Both the position numbers and the translations under genes were made by a program. Below the pieces are notes generated by a model that had not been told where the DNA came from, searched no databases, and saw only the letters and a program-made list of their open reading frames with translations. Positions 6,919-15,200 of a stretch of 24,756 nt of DNA are shown piece by piece. Source of the DNA: a virus. The first letter of the stretch is position 1, and every line of letters starts with the position of its first letter. Where the stretch lies: positions 1 to 24,756 of the IMG/VR virus record IMGVR_UViG_3300010396_000097; one strand, given 5' to 3'.

Positions 6919-7863
6919 ATGTCTCTCAATCTTAACCTCACCTCAACGGGTGGGCTTAACGACGCCTCGGCCATTTTCTATGACCGCAAGCTCTTAACCC
7001 GCCTTATGTTCAACCTGTTTCTCCAAGAGAGTGCCGAAAAACGGACGCTCCCGAAGGGTAACGGTACACAGATTCAATTCCTCCGCCCAGCGAACCTTGC
7101 GGCTATCACCTCGGCCCTCACGGAAGGCACGAACCCGAACGGTCAAAGCTGGCAGTCCACAAAAATCCTGGCGACCCCCGTGCAATACGGCGGATATATC
7201 GCCTATTCGGATCGCCTCATGTTGGAAGCGTATGACAATATCACGGAAGCCATGCACGACGTTCTCGGCTATCAAGCCGGATTGTCGATGGATACCATTG
7301 CGCGAATCGCTCTGGCTGGCAACGTGACCACGCAGTACACGGGCACGGCGACGAGCGAAGCCACGGTTTCTGTTGCGACCGCCGCCGTTGACTTCCGCAA
7401 AGCCGCGAAAGCCTTGAAAACGCTTGCTGTTCTGCCTTTCGAGGACGGCTGTTTCCGCGCGGTTATTCACCCCGCGACCTCGGCTGATCTTCAGGCCGAT
7501 TCCGCCGCCGGTGGATGGCTGGACGTTAATAAGTACGTTTCAATCGCATCGGAGCATGACAAAGTGCTGACCGGCGAAGTGGGTAAGTTAGTCGGCGTTC
7601 GGTTCCAAGAGTCGCAGAACATTCTTACCGGTACGGGCGCGGCTAGCGCGGTCACGTATCACAGCATGGTATTCGGAAAAGAAGGCTTTGGTTCGGTTGA
7701 CGTTGCTAACCAAGGAATTCAAAAGATCGTTCACCAACCGGGCGACAGCGGCGTTTCTGATCCGTTGAACCTCAATGGAACGATAGGATGGAAGGCTTAC
7801 GTCGTTTTTCCCATCCTCGATGCAAACCGCATTGTAGAGATTATCGGAACAAGCAACTACTAA
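6919..7863 (+). CDS. Major capsid protein, N4-gp56 family
   Basis: This 314-residue protein is the shell subunit. Its N-terminal half matches the N4-gp56 capsid family: a leader ending in YDRKLLTRL, then EKRTLPKGNGTQIQF (about residues 39-53), a LTEGTNPNGQ loop (about 69-78), then YGGYIAYSDRLMLEAYD and the helix HDVLGYQAGLSMDTIAR. The family folds as an HK97-type shell protein. The ATG at 6919 has AGAAGG six bases upstream; in-frame codons further upstream lack a start with a ribosome site. Codon use differs from terminase and portal: only 1 of 18 isoleucines is AUA, as expected for the most highly made protein. It follows the scaffold across the tRNA gap. Confidence 0.92.
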   Translation: MSLNLNLTSTGGLNDASAIFYDRKLLTRLMFNLFLQESAEKRTLPKGNGTQIQFLRPANLAAITSALTEGTNPNGQSWQSTKILATPVQYGGYIAYSDRLMLEAYDNITEAMHDVLGYQAGLSMDTIARIALAGNVTTQYTGTATSEATVSVATAAVDFRKAAKALKTLAVLPFEDGCFRAVIHPATSADLQADSAAGGWLDVNKYVSIASEHDKVLTGEVGKLVGVRFQESQNILTGTGAASAVTYHSMVFGKEGFGSVDVANQGIQKIVHQPGDSGVSDPLNLNGTIGWKAYVVFPILDANRIVEIIGTSNY

Positions 7864-7968
7864 GCAGGGGATAGTAGCTTAACGCAATAAAAGAACTCGG
7901 CAACGGTTCACTGATTCCCCCCTCTCTATCAGTCTTAACGTGCCACTAATTTTCAAGGAGATATAACC

Positions 7969-8187
7969 ATGATGCCCCCGATGCCGCCTACGTCTCAACC
8001 GCCCGTGCCCGCGCTTCCTGCGGCCCCCGCGCCAACAATGAATTGTCCGCATTGCGGCAAGCCGGTTACGCTCCAAAAGCCGCCTACGGTTGCCCCAAAA
8101 GTGCCCGCGAAGAAAAAGAACGCCGCGAGCGCCCCAATGGACGAGCTAAAAGAAGTCCTGAAGGATAAATCCGATGGAAATGACTAA
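7969..8187 (+). CDS. Small Pro-rich virion-region protein with CPHC motif
   Basis: This 72-residue protein has three parts. It opens with a Pro/Ala-rich stretch (residues 1-23), then has a short CPHCGKPV knuckle (26-33) and a Lys-rich linker. It ends in PMDELKEVLKDKSD (56-69). A lone C-x2-C pair cannot fill a four-ligand zinc site, so any zinc binding would need a dimer or a partner. The C-terminal motif recurs in the next protein. The ribosome site AAGGAG is strong, and the gene overlaps the next one by 14 bases. The place after the capsid gene suggests a head decoration or assembly factor; the function is unknown. Confidence 0.75.
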   Translation: MMPPMPPTSQPPVPALPAAPAPTMNCPHCGKPVTLQKPPTVAPKVPAKKKNAASAPMDELKEVLKDKSDGND

Positions 8188-8479
8188 TCAAGCTCCCGGT
8201 GCGCCAAAGCAGATCAAGATATCGCTCGCTGATTTGCCGCCGGGGACGGGTGAGGGCGATAGCCTTACGGTGAAAGTTACCAACGTGAACCAGGCCACCG
8301 GCGTTGCGTTTTTATCCGCCGATAGCCCGCAGCCGTCACAGTCAGAGCCGGAGGAAGATACGCAGCCGGAAAATGAAAGCAACCCAAAAGATACGAGCGT
8401 CCTGCTCGGCCCAATGGACGGGCTGAAAAATTACCTGGTTAAGAAAAGTATGGACGCACCTAGCAATTCTGGCCGCTAG
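8174..8479 (+). CDS. Small acidic virion-region protein sharing the PMD-LK tail
   Basis: This 101-residue protein is not recognised. Residues 12-50 look like a compact beta-rich domain (IKISLADLPPGTGEGDSLTV, then VTNV and VAFLSA). An acidic, Gln/Ser/Pro-rich disordered linker follows (51-77). It ends in PMDGLKNYLVKKSMD (80-94), matching the end of the preceding protein at 8 of 13 aligned residues. It starts inside the previous gene with AAGGAT upstream. A decoration protein, or a protein carrying a docking peptide for a shared partner, would fit. The role is inferred from position only. Confidence 0.75.
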   Translation: MEMTNQAPGAPKQIKISLADLPPGTGEGDSLTVKVTNVNQATGVAFLSADSPQPSQSEPEEDTQPENESNPKDTSVLLGPMDGLKNYLVKKSMDAPSNSGR

Positions 8480-8496
8480 ATGAGAGGGAGGGGGAT

Positions 8497-9087
8497 ATGT
8501 CAAGGACGTTATCAACGCACGAGTTTATGCGGCAGTTACGGGTATTGAATCCGGCGCTCAGAATATGCGCGTTTGAAAATAGCAATCACTTGGCCGGGCT
8601 ATACCACATCGATTCAGCCGGTGAATATCAGGATATATGCGGCGTCGATAAGGACTATGTACCCGAATATACCGAATGGGACGCCAAGGGGCATATCGTT
8701 AAATCGGGCTGGCGGCGCGTGTTTATCGCGCTGTTAGATTTCAGATTAACTACCCCGCAGAAAGTCAGTAAGGTTTGCCCCGGCTTTTTCCTCCATAGGA
8801 CACAAGCATATGTCGATGCGGATAGGCGCCGCGTTTTACTCGGCGACGAGATACAAGCAAAGATTCAGAAGTATTCAGAAAACGCACCAATTAGATCGTG
8901 GCGCGACCCGGATACTGGCAAGGTTGAAACGGGTACGGTTCTTACCGACGAGCAAAATTTAGAAGTCGCAGCCGATATTCGGGCGCGCGACGATCAATAC
9001 ACGAAAGAACAAGCTGAAAAGGAACGTTGGTTCCTCCAAACCTGGCAAAAACGGGGCGGCGACATAGCCGATAAACCAACAATTTAG
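8497..9087 (+). CDS. Unknown conserved-looking virion-region protein
   Basis: I cannot name this 196-residue protein. The N-terminal half (about residues 8-110) looks like a compact alpha/beta domain rich in aromatic residues (AGLYHIDSAGEYQDICGVDK, then SGWRRVFIALLDFRL and CPGFF). The C-terminal third is a charged helix (about 150-190) ending in WFLQTWQKRGGD. A strong ribosome site, GGAGGGGG, lies at 8488-8494. The next gene's ribosome site overlaps its stop. Genes between capsid and adaptor usually encode head completion or decoration proteins, but no direct evidence decides this. Confidence 0.75.
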   Translation: MSRTLSTHEFMRQLRVLNPALRICAFENSNHLAGLYHIDSAGEYQDICGVDKDYVPEYTEWDAKGHIVKSGWRRVFIALLDFRLTTPQKVSKVCPGFFLHRTQAYVDADRRRVLLGDEIQAKIQKYSENAPIRSWRDPDTGKVETGTVLTDEQNLEVAADIRARDDQYTKEQAEKERWFLQTWQKRGGDIADKPTI

Positions 9088-9099
9088 GAGACAAAAATC

Positions 9100-9390
9100 A
9101 TGGCAGCTTTTACGAAGGCGTTTTATCAGGACAATTCGGGCGTTGCGCTCACCGGCGCGTTTGTGGCGGTAAATTTCGGCGGGACGCGCGGGGATAGCGT
9201 GTTTATCTGTAATGACGAGGCCAGCGGCGCAAATACCGTCATATGGAGTTTCGACGGCGTAACCGTTCATGGCGTAGCTAAAGCCACGGAGAAATTCGAG
9301 TTAAAGAATTTGAGCCTTTGCGGAATCTACTTGAAGTTTGGGACCGCCGCCGCAGCCTACCGCCTTATCGCAACAATGAGCAACGGCTAA
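9100..9390 (+). CDS. Small beta-rich structural protein
   Basis: This 96-residue protein is Gly/Ala/Thr/Val-rich with alternating hydrophobic residues typical of a small beta-sandwich (for example GVALTGAFVAVNFGG, VIWSFDGVTVHG, and LSLCGIYLKFG). It has no charged coiled coil, signal peptide or membrane segment. The ribosome site AGGAG (9086-9090) overlaps the previous stop, and the next ATG comes one base after its own stop. It is probably a virion protein, such as a head decoration or neck component; the sequence does not separate these. Confidence 0.72.
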   Translation: MAAFTKAFYQDNSGVALTGAFVAVNFGGTRGDSVFICNDEASGANTVIWSFDGVTVHGVAKATEKFELKNLSLCGIYLKFGTAAAAYRLIATMSNG

Positions 9391-9391
9391 C

Positions 9392-10108
9392 ATGACCGGC
9401 CAAGATATCGCTAACCTAGTTCGCGCGGAAGTCATCGAACCGAATCCCGCGTTTTTCACCGCGACCACGCTATTGAACCTTATCAATAGCGCGCAGCGTA
9501 ACTACGTGCGCCGAACGCGCTGCCTCCAAAACTTTGCTACGACTAGCACGGTCCAAGGGCAAGCCGATTATCCGATGCCCTCTGACTGGTTGGGCTCTGA
9601 AAAGGTTCTGTATAACGCGGCTGTGAATGGCGTGGATAACTGGTATCCGTTGATCCCTACTTCAATTGAAAAGCTATCGCAAGAAAACCCTAACTTTCTT
9701 TCAAGTGATAGCACGCAGCAAGGGGCGCCCAAAAAGTATTACATCGTCAATAAGACGCTTTATGTTTACCCGCGCCCGTTGACGAGCGGTTCAAGCGACC
9801 TCTATATGTTTTACGAGTCAAAGCCTATTACCTTAACCTCGCTGGCCTCATCGCTTAGTATTGACGATAGTTTGGCCGATGGCGTCGAGGCGTACGTGCT
9901 CTGGAAAATGTGGAAGCAGGACGGCGAGGACCAATTAGCCCAGGAGCAATTAGACCGATTCGAGCGAGAAGTCGGCCAAGGTTTGAAGTGGAAAAAGAAA
10001 CAAGTTTTAGACGGTAAATGGAAGATCGATATTGAGTCATTCGTGCCCTTTGGTTATGGCACCACTAGCAGCGTGGCCGGGGGCGGTATCAATCCGCTTA
10101 ATCTATGA
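9392..10108 (+). CDS. Head-tail adaptor, tail tubular protein A-like
   Basis: This 238-residue protein resembles the adaptor that sits below the portal in short-tailed phages (T7 gp11-like). The N-terminal part has the usual opening helix pair (IANLVRAEVIEPNPAFFTAT, then LLNLINSAQRNYVRR). It then has a beta stretch with QADYPMPSDWLGSEKVLYN (about residues 56-74) and YYIVNKTLYVYPRP (about 112-125). A helix near the end (EAYVLWKMWKQDGEDQLAQE) follows, as in the family. It starts one base after the previous stop with only a weak ribosome site, so translation is probably coupled, and it overlaps the next gene by 4 bases (ATGA). Confidence 0.75.
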   Translation: MTGQDIANLVRAEVIEPNPAFFTATTLLNLINSAQRNYVRRTRCLQNFATTSTVQGQADYPMPSDWLGSEKVLYNAAVNGVDNWYPLIPTSIEKLSQENPNFLSSDSTQQGAPKKYYIVNKTLYVYPRPLTSGSSDLYMFYESKPITLTSLASSLSIDDSLADGVEAYVLWKMWKQDGEDQLAQEQLDRFEREVGQGLKWKKKQVLDGKWKIDIESFVPFGYGTTSSVAGGGINPLNL

Positions 10109-10560
10109 AAATATATTGCAACGATTCATTTACGGGTATCACTGGTAGCGTCAAGGTCCAGCTTTTTGATGAGCATGGAACCCTGGTCCAGTCACGCGAG
10201 GAGCATAATCTCGTTGTTACAGTCGGAAAGACCGCACTCGCCACGTGGCTTACCGGGGCACAAGCAAGCGGGTTTATGCAGTGGATCGCCGTCGGCTTTG
10301 GCACCACTTCCCCACTCTCCGGCGATACCGCGATGCAATCTGAAACGGGTACGCGCGTATCGGGCACGCTAACAAGCGCGTCGAATACACTCACGAATAC
10401 CGCGACTTTCCTACCCGGTAACGGTACGGGCGCAATTACCGAATTCGGATTATTTTCCGCATCCTCTAGCGGGACGATGTTTTCCCATCAAGTCCAGGCC
10501 GCCTATAACAAGCGCGCGGTAGATACGCTCGTAGTCACTTGGTCAATTAGCTTTAACTAA
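10105..10560 (+). CDS. Virion structural protein, beta-rich
   Basis: This 151-residue protein is Thr/Ser/Gly-rich and beta-rich. It has a layout I associate with tail-region phage proteins: an early LFDEHGTLV strand, a central IAVGFGTTSPLSGDTAMQSE segment with TRVSGTLTS, and a closing TGAITEFGLF...TLVVTWSISF block. It overlaps the adaptor by 4 bases (ATGA) and precedes the tail fibre by 14 bases. It is probably part of the tail or fibre attachment. No enzymatic motif is visible. The structural call is reasonable; the exact role is unknown. Confidence 0.7.
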   Translation: MKIYCNDSFTGITGSVKVQLFDEHGTLVQSREEHNLVVTVGKTALATWLTGAQASGFMQWIAVGFGTTSPLSGDTAMQSETGTRVSGTLTSASNTLTNTATFLPGNGTGAITEFGLFSASSSGTMFSHQVQAAYNKRAVDTLVVTWSISFN

Positions 10561-10574
10561 CAGGAGTTATCAAT

Positions 10575-11687
10575 ATGGCTGGAAAATGGCCCACAGTTGC
10601 GACGGACGCTGATCTTTACGTCGCCGTTAATGAACTTCAAAATAATCTAGCAAGCGCGGTTGACGCGGTAGTGACTACGCTGCCACTTAACTCGGCGACG
10701 GGTTTCCCTACCGTTGGCCTCGTTCTTATCGATAACGAGGTTATTAAGTACACAGGTATATCGACGAATAGCCTTACTGGTTGCACGCGCGCATTTGATG
10801 GCACGACCGCAGCCGCCCATAGTTCTAGTGCGGTTGTTAGCTTTGCGAATATGGCCGCGCATCATAACGTTACAAAAGACGAGATTGAGGCTATAGAGGC
10901 CGATCTCGCCAATGTGCTTACGGCGATCACCGGCGCGTCGCCCGCGTCTACCGCTGCCTCAATCTATGCCCGCTTTCAGCAAATGACGCAGCAAATTAAA
11001 AACGCTTTGGGTACGACGAATTGGTATGACGCGGTAGGAACCAGCCTCGCGGCTACGGTTTCGACGGCGAATACCGCGCTCGCGACCGCCAATGCCGCCC
11101 TTCCGACTACTGGCGGCACCATGAGCGGCGCTATTGCCATGGGTGCGCATAAAGTTACGGGCCTCGCGAACGGATCGGCGTCTGACGATGCAGCGGCATT
11201 CGGTCAACTTTCGTCGCTTCTTCCTTTGGCGGGCGGAACGTTAACCGGAAATCTCGCGTTTAGTCCCACGACGAAAGGCATTGTCGGCACCACGACCAAC
11301 GACAGCGCGGCGGCGGGGAATGTTGGGGAGTATAAATCTAGTTTAGCGAGCGGTACTTTTTCAGCGCCGGGCGCGACGAATGTTGCAAGCATTTCGCTAA
11401 CGGCGGGAGATTGGGACGTTACCGTTGTCGGATATTTAAATGCCGTTTCCGGTACGACTTATACAACTGCCTATCTAGCAGTAGGTTTTACTGGTGAAAC
11501 ACAAACGACTGGAAATAACTTTATTTGGATGGGTGTTCCCACGACAACTACACAAGCCGCCGCTTGTATTGCGAACTATCGGGAATCACTAGCAAGCACG
11601 ACAACAATTAACTGCATTTTAAACGTCGCGTATACGGGATCTAACCCAGGGTATGCTGGTCGCATCTCCGCTAGGAGGATTCGCTAA
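10575..11687 (+). CDS. Tail fibre protein
   Basis: This 370-residue protein is a probable host-recognition fibre. The N-terminal domain (about residues 25-90) reads like a small beta domain attaching to the tail (LPLNSATGFPTVGLVLIDNE, then TGCTRAFDGTTAAAH). A helical stalk follows (about 97-175). Two classic fibre repeats come next: LPTTGGTMSGAIAMGAHKVT (from about 176) and LPLAGGTLTGNLAFSPTTKG (from about 216). The end (about 245-370) is a beta-rich head, with NVGEYKSSLASGTFSAPGA and an aromatic, Thr-rich region, likely the receptor-binding part. The ribosome site is AGGAG at 10562-10566. The next two genes may encode partners of this fibre. Confidence 0.85.
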   Translation: MAGKWPTVATDADLYVAVNELQNNLASAVDAVVTTLPLNSATGFPTVGLVLIDNEVIKYTGISTNSLTGCTRAFDGTTAAAHSSSAVVSFANMAAHHNVTKDEIEAIEADLANVLTAITGASPASTAASIYARFQQMTQQIKNALGTTNWYDAVGTSLAATVSTANTALATANAALPTTGGTMSGAIAMGAHKVTGLANGSASDDAAAFGQLSSLLPLAGGTLTGNLAFSPTTKGIVGTTTNDSAAAGNVGEYKSSLASGTFSAPGATNVASISLTAGDWDVTVVGYLNAVSGTTYTTAYLAVGFTGETQTTGNNFIWMGVPTTTTQAAACIANYRESLASTTTINCILNVAYTGSNPGYAGRISARRIR

Positions 11688-11834
11688 ATGTTCTACATTC
11701 AACGTTCCGACGGAGCCTATGTTTCTTTCGAAGGTATGACGCAGGACCAAATCACAACGATGCTGGCCGAGCAGGGTCTCTCCGCGACGTTTATCACCGC
11801 CGACCAATATGCCGCAGCGACCGCGCCTAGATAA
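11688..11834 (+). CDS. Unknown 48-residue protein after the tail fibre
   Basis: This short gene begins immediately after the fibre stop with a near-perfect AGGAGG at 11673-11678, nine bases before its ATG. It ends on the next start (TAATG). The peptide opens MFYIQRSDGAYVSFEGMTQD and closes with an Ala-rich tail ending in APR. It looks like a small alpha/beta fold with an amphipathic helix in the middle. Many tail fibres are followed by a small attachment or folding partner, so a fibre accessory role is plausible. The function is unknown, but the gene itself is well supported by its ribosome site and packing. Confidence 0.72.
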   Translation: MFYIQRSDGAYVSFEGMTQDQITTMLAEQGLSATFITADQYAAATAPR

Positions 11835-12217
11835 TGGCCTTTAATCGTCCCTCGTTATTCGGCGCCCGCCTATTCGCGGGTGATAGCGCGGCCTCGTCGC
11901 TCTATGCCACCGGCTATTTGCCGCAAACTATTTCCGCCGGCCTATCCGATTCCATAGCCGGATCGGATGCGGGTACTATAGCCATGACCGCCGCGCTCGC
12001 GGATTTCCTGGTCATAAAAGAATGGTTAGCCGTTAATCTGAGCCGCGCAACGGTATGGGTCAATCCCGGCGCTAACGAAAATACTTTTGATTCGCTCTTT
12101 GGCAAATATATGTATGGTCGCGTTCCTTTCGGCGGCGTCACACCTACATCTACATGGACGGCGGGCGCAAAGCGTACTGAAAATTGGACTCAATCGGACG
12201 GGCATAAAAATGGATAA
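11834..12217 (+). CDS. Unknown virion-region protein after the fibre
   Basis: This 127-residue protein is not recognised. It is Ala/Ser/Gly/Thr-rich, with a central VIKEWLAVNLSRATVWVNPG stretch (about residues 60-80) that looks like a helix followed by a strand. The C-terminal part has FDSLFGKYMYGRVPFGG. It starts on the stop of the preceding small gene and overlaps the large tail gene by 8 bases. Neither membrane segment nor metal site is visible. A minor tail or fibre-accessory role is the simplest reading. Confidence 0.68.
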   Translation: MAFNRPSLFGARLFAGDSAASSLYATGYLPQTISAGLSDSIAGSDAGTIAMTAALADFLVIKEWLAVNLSRATVWVNPGANENTFDSLFGKYMYGRVPFGGVTPTSTWTAGAKRTENWTQSDGHKNG

Positions 12218-15200
12218 AGTAAAAATTGATATCCCCCGCAAAGAGGATGGCAAATGGGGATCATACATATCTAAATATCCCGCCGACTCCGGTAAGGTCC
12301 AGGCGAATATGTTTACGAGCGGCACCCGCAACGTTATCACCTCGGCGTCTGGCCAAGCTGAAAAGCGTTCGGGCGGCGCTATCTGGAATCCGAATAGCAC
12401 GTTATCCGGCGCCGCGCTCGACCAATACGAGGCGGTATTTACCTCGGGCCAGCGCCTATTTGTGGTTAATGACGCCGGGACGATTAAAGCCTCGACCGGC
12501 AATCAATTGTTCACGAGTATTCAATCGGGCTTTACTAATCCCTCGAACTTTGAATTCGTCACCTATCAAAGCCGCGTTTACGGGTGCAACGGGGTCGATA
12601 ATCCTATCGTGCTAGACGTGGCGACGAGCTACGGCGGCGTTCCATATACGGTTAACGTGGCAAAGACGCGCGCAATGGGCGCACAGGTGCCCGCGACCGC
12701 GTGTACCGCCTCTGGGCCAAGCGCGGGCGGCAGCGTACCCGTCGGCAGCCATACCTACAAGGTTACCTACGTCTATTATAACGGGGTTGAAGAATCGAAC
12801 GGGAATACCGCCTCTGGCGTCGTGGCCGCGACCACGGGCAATCAGACAATCGCGCTTTCCAGCATTCCAGTAGGCGGGTATGGCGTCACTGGCCGCAATA
12901 TTTACCGCGATAATAACGATGGTAACTATTTGCTGCTTACCTCGATCAACGATAATACCACGACGACATTTAGCGATACCCTGGCCCTCGGTAGCACGCC
13001 GACGCCTATTCCTACCACAAGCGGGTTGCCGCCGGTATTCAAGTACGTTGCGTTCTACTTGGACCGCCTATTTGTAATTGACGTTACGGGGAAGAATATT
13101 ATTTGGAGCACCGCCGGTCAGCCCGATTGCTTCAATCCGGCGAATGCAATTTCCGGGCCGCAAGATGACGTGATGACGGCCATTTATGTCTTTAATGGTA
13201 TACCGTGGGTATTCGGCCAGCACACTACGGGCCAAATCCTCGGCAATACGGATGGCACTTTTTACTATAACCCCGTCAGCATTTCTACGGGTTGCGTCGA
13301 TAATCGCACGATCCAAACACGCTCTATCGTATCGGTGCCAACGTTGCTATGGCTCGCGGCAACCCCGAATAAAGGTATCTATTACACGAACGGTTCTATC
13401 GTTCAATATCTCTCGGATTATATCGAGGATTTAACCTTCAACCTAGCGCAGATTTCCTACTTAGAACGCCAGAACACCCAGGCGTCTCAGGTAGCCTTTC
13501 AGGGCGGTACGGCGTCTGCCGGTATTGACTTACTCAGCAACCCTGGTACTATTCAGACGATCAACCCGGAGGCGTCGTATCACACTGCGACCCAATGGGC
13601 AACCGGCGTCCTGTCCAACCTCTATCAGTCCGGCGATACGCTCCAAATGCCGACACTCTTTGCTGCACTTTTGGCGTCCGGCTCCCTAACGGGCAGCGCA
13701 ACTATCTCCGGCGTCAATGTCACGCTCCCCACGGGCTCCTCTGGCTCCAGTGAGAACCACGGTGTAGCGGGCACGCAAAACTGGAACTCGGACGCGGTGA
13801 ACACCCGCTACCATTCGATCATGCTAGCGCAGATGATTATTCCGAATGCGACCGGCCAAATCACGACGGTTACGCTCCCGTCCGGTTTCAACATGTACGC
13901 TAGCACGGTCTCCGGCAACTTCGATATCACCGTAGCCGTCTACAATGATCTCGGCGGCCTACCTGGTTCGTCCATCGGCTCTCAGACCTTCTCGTTGCCC
14001 GGCGGATTCGGCGCAGATCAACCGCTATCTATCCCCGCCGCTACGGTGAACGCCAACGTTACTAGCGGTACGCACTACTGGATTGTGGTTGGTATCACGC
14101 CCATTACCGGCGCGGGTCAGTTCGACCAAATGCCGTTTACCAGTGACACATGGTCCGGCGGTGGGAATTGTCTCTCGTTCAATGGCGCAACATGGGTTAC
14201 ATTCGGTCCGCCGGTCAACTCGACCCCGCGCCGCATGGCAGCCGCCTACACGCTCGTTCGCACGCCCGTAGCTTCGTCCGGTACGTGGACCTCTAGCGTC
14301 TATGATTCGCACTGCACGACCGTTGCGAGCGGCCAGAAGCTTACCGTAGCCGCCTCGTACCCGGCGGGATGTTCCGTCACGGTCCTAGTCCAAGGCAGCA
14401 CGACCGGCGTAGGTTCGTGGGTCACCACAGACACGCTATCTAACCCCAACGGGACGATTTCGCTAACTGGCGGAAACTACCGCTACTGGCAAGTCATTTA
14501 TCAGCTAGCTACGACGGACAATATCAACGTGCCTACCATCGGCGCGCCAACGTTGAAGTTTGCCACGACGGGCGCATGGGTGTCTCCGGCTATTCTTTGC
14601 ACGGCGGATATCACCTCGCTAGTCGCCCTGACCCAATCGGTCACGCTCCCGGCGGGTACTTCCTCGACGATTGAAGTTCGCACGTCCCCGGATGCCTCCT
14701 CATGGTCTAGTTACTCGGCTGTGAACTTGGCAACCCCGAATGTCTATGCCCAAATTCGCGTCACCATGACAACGGATTCGGGTAACAGCGTTTCGCCGTC
14801 ACTTCTGAGTGCGGTTTTGGATTGGGCAGTTACTAGCAACCTAATCTCTTCGGCCATTGATACCGGAACGACGCCCGCCGGATGGGGCATATTCCAGTAT
14901 AGCCAAGTGGGGACGAGCGGCACGGTGCAATTTTATTTCCGTAGCGCGTCAAGCTCCGGCGGCCTATCGTCCGCCACGTTTACGCCGGTTTCTAATGGCG
15001 GGTTTCCTACATCCTCGCCCCTAGAGTTTTGCCAGTGGAAATGCGTCATGACCGCCGCAGCAAATAATATGCCGGAAGTGGATAGCGTAACGGTTAACTG
15101 GTTGCTATCTAATGGCGCGATTGTCCGCGCAGCCAGCTTATTTTTTAACAAGTCCTACTACCTTTCGGTTGCGATGCAAGGTAGCGCCCACAACGATACG

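Noticed and set aside
6994-7470. A 158-residue open frame antisense to the capsid gene
   Set aside because: It is Arg/Gly/Ala-rich in the style of antisense frames and lies inside a well-supported capsid gene.
7910-7933. Hairpin ACTGAT/ATCAGT after the capsid gene as a terminator
   Set aside because: The stem has only six pairs with a 12-base loop and no T-run follows. Downstream genes continue in the same direction, so termination is not supported.
12087-12209. A 41-residue upstream extension of the large tail protein
   Set aside because: It overlaps the preceding gene by more than 120 bases in another frame and reads as basic, Leu/His-rich sequence unlike the rest of the protein.
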